DNA of 64,000 nucleotides from positions 1-64,000 of the forward strand of contig NZ_BOMG01000003.1 of assembly GCF_016862075.1 (NCBI RefSeq), given 5' to 3'. The DNA is from Actinoplanes couchii (lineage in GTDB: Bacteria; Actinomycetota; Actinomycetes; Mycobacteriales; Micromonosporaceae). A program made the position numbers and the translations under genes. Below the pieces are notes generated by a model that saw nothing but the letters and a program-made list of their open reading frames with translations, ran no database searches and was not told where the DNA came from. Positions 53,953 to 62,855 of the stretch are shown in pieces; the stretch's first letter is position 1; every line of letters begins with the position of its first letter.

Positions 53953-56589
53953 GTGGCCGGACCGGTTCCCGAGCGGGCGATGCGCCACGGTGCGGCCGCC
54001 CGCCGGTTCCTCGCCGCCGAGGACTTCGGGGCCGCCCGGCGGGAGATCACCGCCGCCCTGACGATCGTGGACCGCGGGCCGCGCTGGTGGCACTCACCGA
54101 TGAAACGGCTTCTGTGGGCCCGGGCCGCCGCGGACGGGCTCGCCATCCTGGGTGAGATCGACATGGCCCGTGGCCGGCCGGATCTGGCGCTTCAGTCCTT
54201 CGAGGAATGCCTGCGGCGGTACGAGAGCCTCAGCTTCCCGGAATCGGCGGACTTCTCGATCGTCCTGAACAATCTCGGTATCGCCTACGAGCGGCTCGGC
54301 CGGCTGGACGAGTCCGAGACGGCGCTGCGCAGGGCCCTGGAGATCGATCGCCGGATCCGGCGCGGCCCGGAAGCGGAGGCGGCGACCCTCAGCAACCTCG
54401 CCCTGACCCTCGAGACCGCCGGGCGGCACGGCGAAGCGGCCGAGGCCCTCGCCCGGGCGGCCGCCCTCACCGGGCTGTCACCGGCGACGACCAGACACCT
54501 GGACCAGGAACGGTCCTACCACATGGTGACGCGCGGTGAGTTCGCTGACGCGCTGGTGGCGCTGCGGGAGCAGTTCGACCGGGCCGGGCCGGATTCGATG
54601 GACGCGGCCCACATCGCGGGCGGGATCGCCCAGGCGTACGCCGAGATGCAGGACCTCAAGGAGGCGGCGCGGTGGCACCGGCGAGCGGTACGGATCCGCC
54701 GGAACCGTCAACCCGACTCGCTGGCGCTGGCCCAGGATCTGCACAACCTCAGCCTCGTGCTGTCGACCGACGGGCAGGACGCCGAGGCCGGCGCACTGCT
54801 CGACGAGGCGATGGATCTGGCCGAGGCCATCGCGCCCGGTTCGCCGACGGCGGTCGGGATGCGCGGCGCGATGCTGTTCCGGCTGCTGGAAGGCGGCGAT
54901 CCGGCGGGTGCCGTCTCTCTCGGCGAGCAGATCCTGGCCGAGGCGCGGACGGAGGTCCGGCACCTGATCGGGGTGTACCTGGCCATCGGGATCGGCTGTC
55001 AGGAACTCGACCGGCCGGACCGGGCCCGCACGATGTTCGAACAGGCCTGTGCGATCGGCGAACGGATCTCGCCCCTGCTGCCCGACGTGCGGTGGGCGCG
55101 GACCGCGCTCGGCGCGTTGCTGCTGGAGCAGGGCGACGCCGACGGCGCGGCCGACAGCTTCGACCGGGCGATCGAGGTCGCCGAGAGCATGCGGCCCGGG
55201 TCGGCCGCCGAGCCGGGACTCGGCCTTATGTTCGGCACCGCCCGGGTGGCGTACCACGGCCGGATCCAGGCCGCGTGGCTGCGGAACACCCCCGAGGAGG
55301 CGGCGATTGCCTTCCGCACCGCGGAGAGCTTCCGGGCCCGGACTCTGGCCGAGATGCTCGCCGGAACCGGCGCCGTCGAGCCGTCCGAAGCGGCCGTGGA
55401 GGTGGTCGGCGAACTGGACGAGGTCCGGCGTGAACTCGGTGGCGTGTATCGCGAGATCGTCGTCGAACCGGCCCGGCACCTGCTCGACCGCCGCGACCGG
55501 CTCGAACAGCGGGCCGAACGGCTGCGGCTGCGCCTGCGGGCCCTCGACCCGCGGGCCGCCGACCAGGATTACCCGCCGCCGTGCACGGTCGCCGAGGTCC
55601 AGGACGGCCTGGACCCGTCGGTCACGCTCGCCCTGTACACGGTCACCGATCACGGGATCTTCCTGTTCACCGTCCGCCACGACGACCTGGGTCTCACCCG
55701 GCTCGCGGCGGGCACCGAGACGATCGCCGCGGCCGCCGCCGAGGTCGACGCCGCCTGCCGCGACGCGGACAGCGCCGTCCCGGACGACGCGCTGCGCCGG
55801 CTGGGCGAGTGGCTGCTGCGACCGCTCGCCGGCCGGCTCGGCAACCTGGCGGTGTGCGCCGACGACGTGCTCGCCTACCTGCCGTTCGAGGCGCTGGAAC
55901 TGGACGGCGTCGTGCTCGTCGAACGGTCCGTGGTGTGGTCGATCCCGTCCGCGACGGTGCTGACCCGCTTCGGCGGCACACCGCGACGGCACCGGCCGCG
56001 TCGGCCGTTCGCCGGGTTCGCGATGCCCCGGACACCCGGCCAGGACCTGCTGCCCGGGACGGTACGCGAGGTGTACGGCGCGGCCGAGGCCCTCGGCGAC
56101 GACCGGTCGGCGATCGACGAGACGGCGACCGTGGCGTCGGTGTGGGCGCGGGCGCCGGAGGCCCGGTACGTGCACTTCGCGATGCACGGGCTGATCTCCG
56201 ACGACCGGCCGCTGTTCTCCGGTTTCCCGCTGAGTGGGGACGAGTTTCTGCACGCGTACCAGATGGCCGATCTTGATCTTTGTGCTGATCTGGTGGTCGG
56301 TTCCGCCTGCGAGACGGCCAAGGGCGAGTCCCGGGCCGGCGAGGGCACCGTCGGTCTGGCCTACGCGCTGTTCGCGGCGGGCGCCCGGGCGGTGCTGGTG
56401 AGCCGGTGGCCGGTCGGCGACTCGATAGCGCCCCGACAGATGCGGGAGCTCTACCGGCTGCTGGCGGCCGGTGTGCCGGTGGCGCAGGCCCACCGCGAGG
56501 CGGCCCGGAAACTGCGCCGCCGACATCCGCATCCGCGGGAGTGGGCGGTCTTCCTCCTGATCGACCTGGCCGCAGGAGGCCGCACATGA
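53953..56589 (+). CDS. CHAT-domain protease with TPR repeats
   Basis: 878 aa. N-terminal about 500 residues of TPR-type helix pairs (NNLGIAYERLGRLDESETALRRALEID is the clearest) and a C-terminal CHAT caspase-like domain: catalytic His in RYVHFAMHG (about 745) and Cys in VVGSACETAKG (about 785), both present. CHAT-TPR proteins in bacteria act in programmed cell death and in CRISPR type III-E (Craspase) and gasdermin systems. Its gene overlaps the next (ATGA) and is divergent from the PNP membrane protein. Confidence 0.88.
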   Translation: MAGPVPERAMRHGAAARRFLAAEDFGAARREITAALTIVDRGPRWWHSPMKRLLWARAAADGLAILGEIDMARGRPDLALQSFEECLRRYESLSFPESADFSIVLNNLGIAYERLGRLDESETALRRALEIDRRIRRGPEAEAATLSNLALTLETAGRHGEAAEALARAAALTGLSPATTRHLDQERSYHMVTRGEFADALVALREQFDRAGPDSMDAAHIAGGIAQAYAEMQDLKEAARWHRRAVRIRRNRQPDSLALAQDLHNLSLVLSTDGQDAEAGALLDEAMDLAEAIAPGSPTAVGMRGAMLFRLLEGGDPAGAVSLGEQILAEARTEVRHLIGVYLAIGIGCQELDRPDRARTMFEQACAIGERISPLLPDVRWARTALGALLLEQGDADGAADSFDRAIEVAESMRPGSAAEPGLGLMFGTARVAYHGRIQAAWLRNTPEEAAIAFRTAESFRARTLAEMLAGTGAVEPSEAAVEVVGELDEVRRELGGVYREIVVEPARHLLDRRDRLEQRAERLRLRLRALDPRAADQDYPPPCTVAEVQDGLDPSVTLALYTVTDHGIFLFTVRHDDLGLTRLAAGTETIAAAAAEVDAACRDADSAVPDDALRRLGEWLLRPLAGRLGNLAVCADDVLAYLPFEALELDGVVLVERSVVWSIPSATVLTRFGGTPRRHRPRRPFAGFAMPRTPGQDLLPGTVREVYGAAEALGDDRSAIDETATVASVWARAPEARYVHFAMHGLISDDRPLFSGFPLSGDEFLHAYQMADLDLCADLVVGSACETAKGESRAGEGTVGLAYALFAAGARAVLVSRWPVGDSIAPRQMRELYRLLAAGVPVAQAHREAARKLRRRHPHPREWAVFLLIDLAAGGRT

Positions 56590-57359
56590 CCGGAATCGAT
56601 CGGTCCACCGAACGGCGCGTCGCCTGGTTGCAGTACACGATCGTGGCGCTGACCGGCACGGTGCTGCTGTTCTTCGCCGTGGACGACAAGGGTCTCTACG
56701 CGGTGATGGTTCCGCTGTTGCTGCTGATCGCCGGGTACCGCACCTGGACGGTCGAGCGGCTGTCACCGCGGCAGGCCGACTTCTACGCGCACGCGGTGGT
56801 CGGCGGGGCGGCCGACCGGATGCTGGACGAACTGCGCTCCGACCGCTGGCTGCACGACCTCTGGGCGGCGGCGCCGCTGTCCCGGCTGCTGGTGCTGCCG
56901 CCGGAGCGGATCGGCGCGGCGATGACGGCTCTGCGGGCGGCCGGTCCACCGTCGCGCCCGATGAGCACCGGCACGAGGGCCGCCGACCGGGGCGCCGCCG
57001 TCCTCCTCGGCGGCGTGCTGGGCGGTGCGCTGGGGTGGGCCGCCGGGCGGGCCGGGCCGTATCTGACCTGGTCGGTGGCGGTCGCGCTGGTGCTCGTCGT
57101 GGTGTTCCGGGTGGTGGTGGCGGCGCACAACCGCCGGCAGCTGGCCCGGATGACCGCCCGGATGCGGGCGGACCCGCGCGCCGAACTCGCCGGGCTGCTC
57201 GCCCCGCCGTGGGAGAACCTCCGGACCGCGGTGACGCAGGAGCTGCACCGGCTGGCCACAGCGGATTCGCTGCCCCGGCGCATGCCGGACCTACGCGTGA
57301 CCGAACTGCTGATGGCGGGCGGCATGGCGGCCGGCTTCCTTGCCACCTGGTCCAGCTGA
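56586..57359 (+). CDS. Membrane protein coupled to the CHAT gene
   Basis: 257 aa from ATG 56586, overlapping the CHAT stop. Two helices near the N-terminus, two in the middle (GGVLGGALGWAAGRAG ... WSVAVALVLVVVFRVVV), and a short hydrophobic C-terminus. No family recognised. Tight coupling to a CHAT protease suggests it is a target or membrane partner, but no gasdermin-like features are seen. Confidence 0.65.
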   Translation: MTGIDRSTERRVAWLQYTIVALTGTVLLFFAVDDKGLYAVMVPLLLLIAGYRTWTVERLSPRQADFYAHAVVGGAADRMLDELRSDRWLHDLWAAAPLSRLLVLPPERIGAAMTALRAAGPPSRPMSTGTRAADRGAAVLLGGVLGGALGWAAGRAGPYLTWSVAVALVLVVVFRVVVAAHNRRQLARMTARMRADPRAELAGLLAPPWENLRTAVTQELHRLATADSLPRRMPDLRVTELLMAGGMAAGFLATWSS

Positions 57360-57369
57360 GCAGGCTTCT

Positions 57370-60198
57370 CTACGACTGGGGCTGTCCGAGGGCGGCCAGC
57401 CGCTCGGACAGGGCGTGGGCGCTGGGATGGTCGATGTCGTCGAGGATCTGCCAGGCCCGTTGCCAGCAGCGCTGGGTGGCCGGGACATCGGCGCTGCTGT
57501 GGTGGACCTCGCCCAGGCGGATCAGGGTTTCCGCCTCGTAATAGCGCTCGCCGATCAGGGGATAGATGACCAGCGCGTTGCGGTAACAGGCGATGGCCTC
57601 GGAATATCTGTTCAGGCCGTGGTTGAGTTCGCCGAGGGTGTCCCAGCTCGCGGCCTCGCCGTACCGGTCGCCGGCCTGCCGGTGCATCTGGACCGCCTGC
57701 TCGCCGTACGGCAGACCGGTGGCGTACTCGCCCAGCCTCGCCAGACACGCGCCGATCACGTTCATGGCGTCCGCCTGCCAGGCCGGCTGCCCGGTCTCCC
57801 GGTGCAGGTCCAGCATCCGCTGCGCGTGATCGAGGGCCTCACGGTAGCGGCCCTGGAAGGCGAACGTCGCCGCCAGGCCGTGGTGCACGTTGCCCTCGTT
57901 CTCCCGGTCGCCCAGGTCCTGGAACAGGCGCAACGCCTCCCGCTGGTGTGTCTCGGCGAGCCGGTAGCGGCCCAGTTTCATGTTCGCCACGGCCAGGCCG
58001 CGCAGCATCTGTGCGACGGCCACCGGATCGCCGAGTCGCCGGGCCGCGACGAGGCCGAGTCGCTGGACGGTCAGCCAGGTGTGCCACAGACCCTTGCGCT
58101 TCAGGTACGGCGTCAGGGCGTACACGGCCTGCCAGGTGTGGTCCGGCATGCCCGCGGTGGTCGCGTGCCGGATGACGTTCATCAGCACCTGCTGTTCGGT
58201 GCCGAACCAGGTCAGGGCCTGGTCGAGCGCGGGGACCGGCTCCGGGATGACACCCGGCAGGACCGGCGGTGGTTCGGGGATGGGCCGGGCCGGGTCCATC
58301 AGCCGGCCGGCGCGGACCGCGGTGTGCACGTAGTGACTGACCGATCGTTGTACGGCGCCGGCACGTTCCGGGGCCGGATCGGTGTGCCGGGCACGTTCGA
58401 GGGCGTACGCGTGCAGCAGGTCGTGGCAGGTGTACCGGCCGGGACGATGCTCGTCGAGCAGGCTGGCCCGGGTCAGCTCGGTGAGGGAGCGCAGCACCTC
58501 GGCCGGCTGCCGACCGTCGAGACTGGCCGCCGCGGCGGCCGAGATGTCCGGCCCGGGATGCAGGGCGAGCAACCGGAACAACCGCCGGGCCGGTGGCGAC
58601 AGGGTGGCGTACGACCAGGAGAACACGGCATGCACCCGGCTGTTCGGATCGCCGGAATCCAGGGTGTCCAGGCGGCGCGTGATGTCGTCGAGGTCCGCCG
58701 CGAGAGTGGCCAACGGGAAGCCGTTCTGCCGGGCACGGGCCGCCGCGATGGCCAGAGCCAGCGGCAGCAGAGCACAGGCGGTGACGATGCGCTCGGCCGC
58801 CTCCGGCTCGGCGATGCTCGCCGGGGCGCCGAGCCGGCGGTCGAACAGGGCCCGGGCCTCGGACGGCGACAGCAGATCCAGCCGCACCGGATGGACGCCC
58901 TCGGTGGCGACCAGACCGGTGAGATGGTCACGGCTGGTCACCAGTGCGACCGCGGGCGGGGTGCCGGGCAGCAGCGGACGGACGTGTTCGGCATCGCGCG
59001 CGTTGTCGAGCACGATCAGAACGCGCTGGCCGGCGACCAGGCTGCGATACATACTCGCCTGCGCGTCCAGGCCGGCCGGAATCCGGTTCGGGGACACCCC
59101 CAGGGCGGTCAGGAATCCGCGTAACGCCTCGGACGATCCCATCATCGGCTCGGTGGGACCGAACCCCCGCAGGTTGACGTAGAGCTGCCCGTCCGGAAAC
59201 CGGTCCGCGACGTGGTGGGCCCAGTGCACCGCCAGCGCCGTCTTGCCCACCCCCGGCATGCCGTTGATCGCCGCGATCACCACGGAAGACGGCCCGCCGT
59301 CACCCCGGTCGCCGGAGTCGAGAAGCCGTTCGAGGCCGGACAACTCAGCCGTCCGCCCGCTGAACGCCTGAACATCCGCCGGAAGTTGCCGGGGCACCAG
59401 CCGACCGTTCACTGGCGCCGGACGTGCCCGCGGCCGGTCCTGAACGATGCCGTGGCCCTGACGCCACCCGTCCACATCGACGCCGCCGCCCCGCAGGATC
59501 GACTGGTGCACCTGCTGCAGGTCCGAACCCGGATCGATGCCCAGCTCGTCGGCGAGCAGGCGCCGTGTGCCGGCATAAAGGTCCAGGGCGTCGGCGGTAC
59601 GACCGAGATGGTGCAGCGAGAACATCAGCTCACCGATCAGCGGCTCGACCATCGGGTGCTGGGCGACCAGTTCGGTCAGCGTCCGGATCACGTTGGCCGG
59701 GTCACCGGTCCGCATCTCGGCCCGCGCCCACAGCACCGCGGCGTCCAGATACTCCCGCTGCCATGCCGTACGGGTCCGGGCCGCCCACGATCCGGGCAGG
59801 CCGGCCAGTGGTTCGCCCTGCCACAAGCGCATCGCCATACGTAGCCGCGCCACCCGGCCCGGTTCGTCGCCGTCCGCGCCCCGGGCCTCCACGACGAGCC
59901 GCCGGAACCGGTGCAGGTCCACCCGGTCGGGGTCGACACCGAGCCGGTAGCCGCCCGACACGGACGTCAGCTGCCCGGGCGGGAGCAGTTTCCGCAGCCG
60001 GGTGATGTGCACGTGCAACCGGCGGCGTGCACCCTCGTCCGCGTCGTCCCACACCCGGTCGATGAGCGCCTGCGTGGACAACTGCCGGCCGGCGTCGGCG
60101 AGCAGGACCGCCAGCACCAGCCGCTGCTGTGGCCGCCCGAGTTCGACGGTCCGGTCCGGCGCGTGGACCTCCACCGGACCGAGCACCCGAAATTCCAT
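57370..60198 (-). CDS. SARP-family regulator (BTAD-NB-ARC-TPR)
   Basis: 942 aa. N-terminal winged helix and BTAD (MEFRVLGPVEVHAPDRTVEL ... RPQQRLVLAVLL; to about residue 250), then an NB-ARC ATPase (GMPGVGKTALAVHW, about 310; LIVLDNARD; ALVTSRDHLTGL) and TPR repeats to the end. These AfsR/DnrI-like proteins activate secondary-metabolite genes. The nearest clear targets in the window are small secreted or regulatory genes; the NRPS lies 56 kb away. Confidence 0.92.
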   Translation of the reverse strand: MEFRVLGPVEVHAPDRTVELGRPQQRLVLAVLLADAGRQLSTQALIDRVWDDADEGARRRLHVHITRLRKLLPPGQLTSVSGGYRLGVDPDRVDLHRFRRLVVEARGADGDEPGRVARLRMAMRLWQGEPLAGLPGSWAARTRTAWQREYLDAAVLWARAEMRTGDPANVIRTLTELVAQHPMVEPLIGELMFSLHHLGRTADALDLYAGTRRLLADELGIDPGSDLQQVHQSILRGGGVDVDGWRQGHGIVQDRPRARPAPVNGRLVPRQLPADVQAFSGRTAELSGLERLLDSGDRGDGGPSSVVIAAINGMPGVGKTALAVHWAHHVADRFPDGQLYVNLRGFGPTEPMMGSSEALRGFLTALGVSPNRIPAGLDAQASMYRSLVAGQRVLIVLDNARDAEHVRPLLPGTPPAVALVTSRDHLTGLVATEGVHPVRLDLLSPSEARALFDRRLGAPASIAEPEAAERIVTACALLPLALAIAAARARQNGFPLATLAADLDDITRRLDTLDSGDPNSRVHAVFSWSYATLSPPARRLFRLLALHPGPDISAAAAASLDGRQPAEVLRSLTELTRASLLDEHRPGRYTCHDLLHAYALERARHTDPAPERAGAVQRSVSHYVHTAVRAGRLMDPARPIPEPPPVLPGVIPEPVPALDQALTWFGTEQQVLMNVIRHATTAGMPDHTWQAVYALTPYLKRKGLWHTWLTVQRLGLVAARRLGDPVAVAQMLRGLAVANMKLGRYRLAETHQREALRLFQDLGDRENEGNVHHGLAATFAFQGRYREALDHAQRMLDLHRETGQPAWQADAMNVIGACLARLGEYATGLPYGEQAVQMHRQAGDRYGEAASWDTLGELNHGLNRYSEAIACYRNALVIYPLIGERYYEAETLIRLGEVHHSSADVPATQRCWQRAWQILDDIDHPSAHALSERLAALGQPQS

Positions 60199-60319
60199 CC
60201 GGCACCCCCGTCATGCATCGAACCACGTCGACCCGGCTGCTGTTAACAGCGCGTTAGGAATCCGGGGCACCGCCCACCGGCACGCTGGTCGGCAGAAAGC
60301 AGAACCCGAGGAGGAATCG

Positions 60320-60625
60320 ATGAGCGTTCGTCACAAGGTGGGAGCCGTCGTCACCACGGCTCTGATGACCGCCGGCCTGGTCGCGGTCGGCGCCGCGCCG
60401 GCCCTGGCGGCCAGCGCCCCGTCCTGCATCAGCCGCAACAACATCCAGTGGTACTCGGTGATCCTCACGAACAACTGCCCGCAGGGCGCCGGCTACAACG
60501 TCCGGGTCATCTGGAACAATGCCCCGGACAGCGGCTGCTACTGGCTGCCCGCCCCCGGCCAGCTGCGGGTCAACGGCGACACCCGCTACCCGTTCATCAG
60601 CTACAACAGCACGGTGCTCTGCTGA
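60320..60625 (+). CDS. Secreted small protein, tendamistat-like
   Basis: 101 aa with GAGGAGG ribosome site. Signal peptide (VVTTALMTAGLVAVGAAPALAAS) then a mature protein of about 70 residues with four Cys spaced C-x16-C-x19-C-x23-C (CISR, NNCPQ, GCYWLPAPGQ, VLC). The spacing and the CY-APGQ segment resemble tendamistat/HOE-467 alpha-amylase inhibitors, but the WRY inhibitory triad is not seen, so another role is likely. It is followed by a long GC hairpin. Confidence 0.7.
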   Translation: MSVRHKVGAVVTTALMTAGLVAVGAAPALAASAPSCISRNNIQWYSVILTNNCPQGAGYNVRVIWNNAPDSGCYWLPAPGQLRVNGDTRYPFISYNSTVLC

Positions 60626-60632
60626 CACTGTC

Positions 60633-60671
60633 GCGAACCGCCCCGGGGCCCCGGCCCCGGGGTGGGTTCGC
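60633..60671 (+). terminator. Long GC hairpin terminator
   Basis: Arms GCGAACC and GGTTCGC enclose a second stem CCCCGGGG/CCCCGGGG; the whole 39-bp region folds on itself, starting 7 bp after the stop of the small secreted protein. Confidence 0.7.
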
Positions 60672-60822
60672 CCGCCGGTCGTGGGTGGCGGCGAACTGCC
60701 ACGGGACGGCCGGGTAACGGCGCATGACGCGGGGGTTCTCGCGCACGTACACCGTCCGGGGCGGCGTTGTCCACGGGGCCGGACGGCGTATGTCGAGCGG
60801 CCTCAGCGCCGGTCCGTGCCGG

Positions 60823-61578
60823 TCACAGGTCGGAGGGTCGGTAGGTGTGTGAGCCGTCGCCGGCGTGGGTGGTGATGGTCACCGCGTCGGCCTTGCCGCC
60901 CTCATTGCCCGGCCACCATGCGGTCCACCAGCCGTTTCGGGTGCTCGCGTGGACCTCGGTGCCGTCCGGCAGCTTGATCTCGACCTTGGTGACGTCCGGG
61001 GCGGAGCGGCCGATCACGCTGGAGTACCAGCCCTGTGGGCCCTCGGTGGCGCCCATCGTCTCGATCCGGACGCGGCCGGGTTCCGGGGCCGGAGCAGTGG
61101 TGTCGATCAGGTCGGCGCCGGACGCGGCCGGGCCGGGGCCGAGCGAGATGCAACCGACCAGGCCGGTCCTGTCCTTCTCGACCAGGATCAAGGTGGCGTC
61201 GCCCCGCTGTTCGGCGAGCAGCACGTCGGCGGCGGTCGGCGGGGTCGCCCAGTCCGGGCCCCAGCCGGCCGCGCACTGTTCGGCCTGTGGCAGCACGTCG
61301 GCGCCGGTGACGGTGTCCGGTTTCGCGGTCCACGAGGCGTACGCCCGGTCGCTGTGATCTCCCGGGGCGAAAAGCATGATTCCGGCGCCGACGACGCCGG
61401 CCGCGACGCCGCCGAGTGCCAGGCGCCAGGCGACGGGACGCCAGGGAGCGGCCGGAACGCGGGTGGGGGTGCGAAACATCCGGTCGAGGCCGGCGGTGGC
61501 CCGCGCCCGGCGATCCGGGTCGGGTTCGAAATCGCGCATCGTGTCGAGGGAGGCAAGCCGGTCGAGGTCGCTGGTCAT
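60823..61578 (-). CDS. Membrane-anchored protein, putative anti-sigma (CU044_5270-like)
   Basis: 251 aa. N-terminal cytoplasmic part (TSDLDRLASLDTMRDFEPDP), a transmembrane helix (about residues 52-72), and an extracytoplasmic domain with no motif. Layout matches CU044_5270-type proteins that often sit beside ECF sigma factors. The partner here is the decayed sigma gene 77 bp upstream. Confidence 0.6.
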   Translation of the reverse strand: MTSDLDRLASLDTMRDFEPDPDRRARATAGLDRMFRTPTRVPAAPWRPVAWRLALGGVAAGVVGAGIMLFAPGDHSDRAYASWTAKPDTVTGADVLPQAEQCAAGWGPDWATPPTAADVLLAEQRGDATLILVEKDRTGLVGCISLGPGPAASGADLIDTTAPAPEPGRVRIETMGATEGPQGWYSSVIGRSAPDVTKVEIKLPDGTEVHASTRNGWWTAWWPGNEGGKADAVTITTHAGDGSHTYRPSDL

Positions 61579-61655
61579 GTCCTGCTCCGTTGTCAGCCCG
61601 TTTGTCAGACGGGGAAGTGGTGGTTGTCAGAAGGAAATAAAGGAGGGAAGGCTGT

Positions 61656-61967
61656 TCAGACGGGGGAGGGGAGGCCGGCGGCCGGCTCGAGGGCGTCGCG
61701 CAGCCGGCGCCGGGCCCGGTTGAGCCGCATCCGGAAGGTCGCCCGGCGACAGCCCAGCACGGTCGCCGCCTGCACGTCGGTCAGGCCGTCGAAGGCGACC
61801 AGGGCCAGCACTTCACGGTTGCGGGCGATGCCGAACAGCCACGGCCGGGTGTCCTCCGGCATCTCACCCGACGTGCTGAACCGCTGCCACGCGATCAGGA
61901 AAGCGGACGAGACGAGGTCGTCGGCGTCGTCGTGATCCACATCCTCTACCTGTCGCGAGTCGGCCAT
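61656..61967 (-). pseudogene. ECF sigma factor with internal deletion
   Basis: 103 aa from ATG 61967. It keeps part of region 2 (DDLVSSAFLIAWQRF ... PWLFGIARN) and region 4 (EVLALVAFDGLTDVQAATVLG ... RATFRMRLNRARRRLRD), joined directly as IARN-REVLAL with the usual 40-60 residue linker and end of region 2 missing; the N-terminus is also short. The reading frame is kept. Probably inactive as a sigma factor. The adjacent membrane protein is its likely former partner. Confidence 0.7.
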
Positions 61968-62185
61968 GTGTCACCGGGCCGAACAGCGAATGTGTAGTCA
62001 CTCTCAGTAATTCTATCGTCGCTCGAAGCGTGCTCGGTCTCATCGTCGGACGTTGTGGTCCGGCTAAACTGCCATCGCAATTCTCGGCCGCACCGGTTGG
62101 TTGTGACGACCGTGTGACTGCCAGGTCGTTAGCCTGACGATCCGGGCAACGGGCGTCGGGTTCGGACGGACGGGGACAGAGGCGG

Positions 62186-62839
62186 ATGAGGATCCTGGTG
62201 GTCGAGGATCAGGTGCGGCTGGCCGACTCGGTGGCGCGGGTGCTGCGGCGTGAGGGCATGGCGGTCGACGTGGCCTACGACGGCACCGCCGCACTCGACC
62301 GCGCCGCCGAGGTGGAGTACGACCTGGTGGTCCTCGACCGCGACCTGCCCGGTGTGCACGGCGACGACGTCTGCCGGCAGATCATGAGTGGTCCCGGCCG
62401 CACCCGGGTGCTGATGCTGACCGCGGCCGGCTCCATCGCCGACCGCGTCGAGGGACTCACCATCGGGGCCGACGACTACCTGCCGAAACCGTTCGCCTAT
62501 CCGGAACTGGTCGCGCGCATCCGGGCCCTCGGCCGGCGCTCCCAGGCCGCGGTGCCACCGGTCCTGGTCCACGGTGACCTGACGTTCGACCCGGCCCAGC
62601 GGCTGGCCACCCGCTCGGGCAACCGGCTGCCACTCAACCCCAAGGAACTGGCGGTCCTGGAGTACCTGCTGACCGAACGCGGCCGGGTCGTCTCCGCCGA
62701 GGAACTGCTGGAACGGGTCTGGGACGAAGCCACCGACCCGTTCACCACCACGGTCAAGGCCACCATGAACCGGCTCCGGACAAAACTCGGCGAGCCACCG
62801 ATCATCCAGACCGTCCCACGGGCGGGTTACCGCATCTGA
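62186..62839 (+). CDS. OmpR/PhoB-family response regulator
   Basis: 217 aa, start at ATG 62186 with GAGGCGG upstream. Receiver domain with VVEDQ acidic pair, phospho-Asp in LVVLDRDLPG and Lys in PKPF; C-terminal winged helix (LPLNPKELAVLEYLLTERGR ... VKATMNRLRTKLG). Paired with the histidine kinase 16 bp downstream. Confidence 0.93.
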   Translation: MRILVVEDQVRLADSVARVLRREGMAVDVAYDGTAALDRAAEVEYDLVVLDRDLPGVHGDDVCRQIMSGPGRTRVLMLTAAGSIADRVEGLTIGADDYLPKPFAYPELVARIRALGRRSQAAVPPVLVHGDLTFDPAQRLATRSGNRLPLNPKELAVLEYLLTERGRVVSAEELLERVWDEATDPFTTTVKATMNRLRTKLGEPPIIQTVPRAGYRI

Positions 62840-62855
62840 AGGGATGGGATCTGAC

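Noticed and set aside
53953..56589. CHAT protein as part of a type III-E CRISPR (Craspase) locus
   Set aside because: No gRAMP/Cas7-11, Cas1/2 or repeats are nearby, so only the protease family resemblance holds.
57370..60198. RHIM-like motif in the SARP regulator
   Set aside because: Its N-terminus is a DNA-binding/BTAD domain and no VQA-x-x-I-x-GG segment was found, so it is not part of the motif-sharing set.
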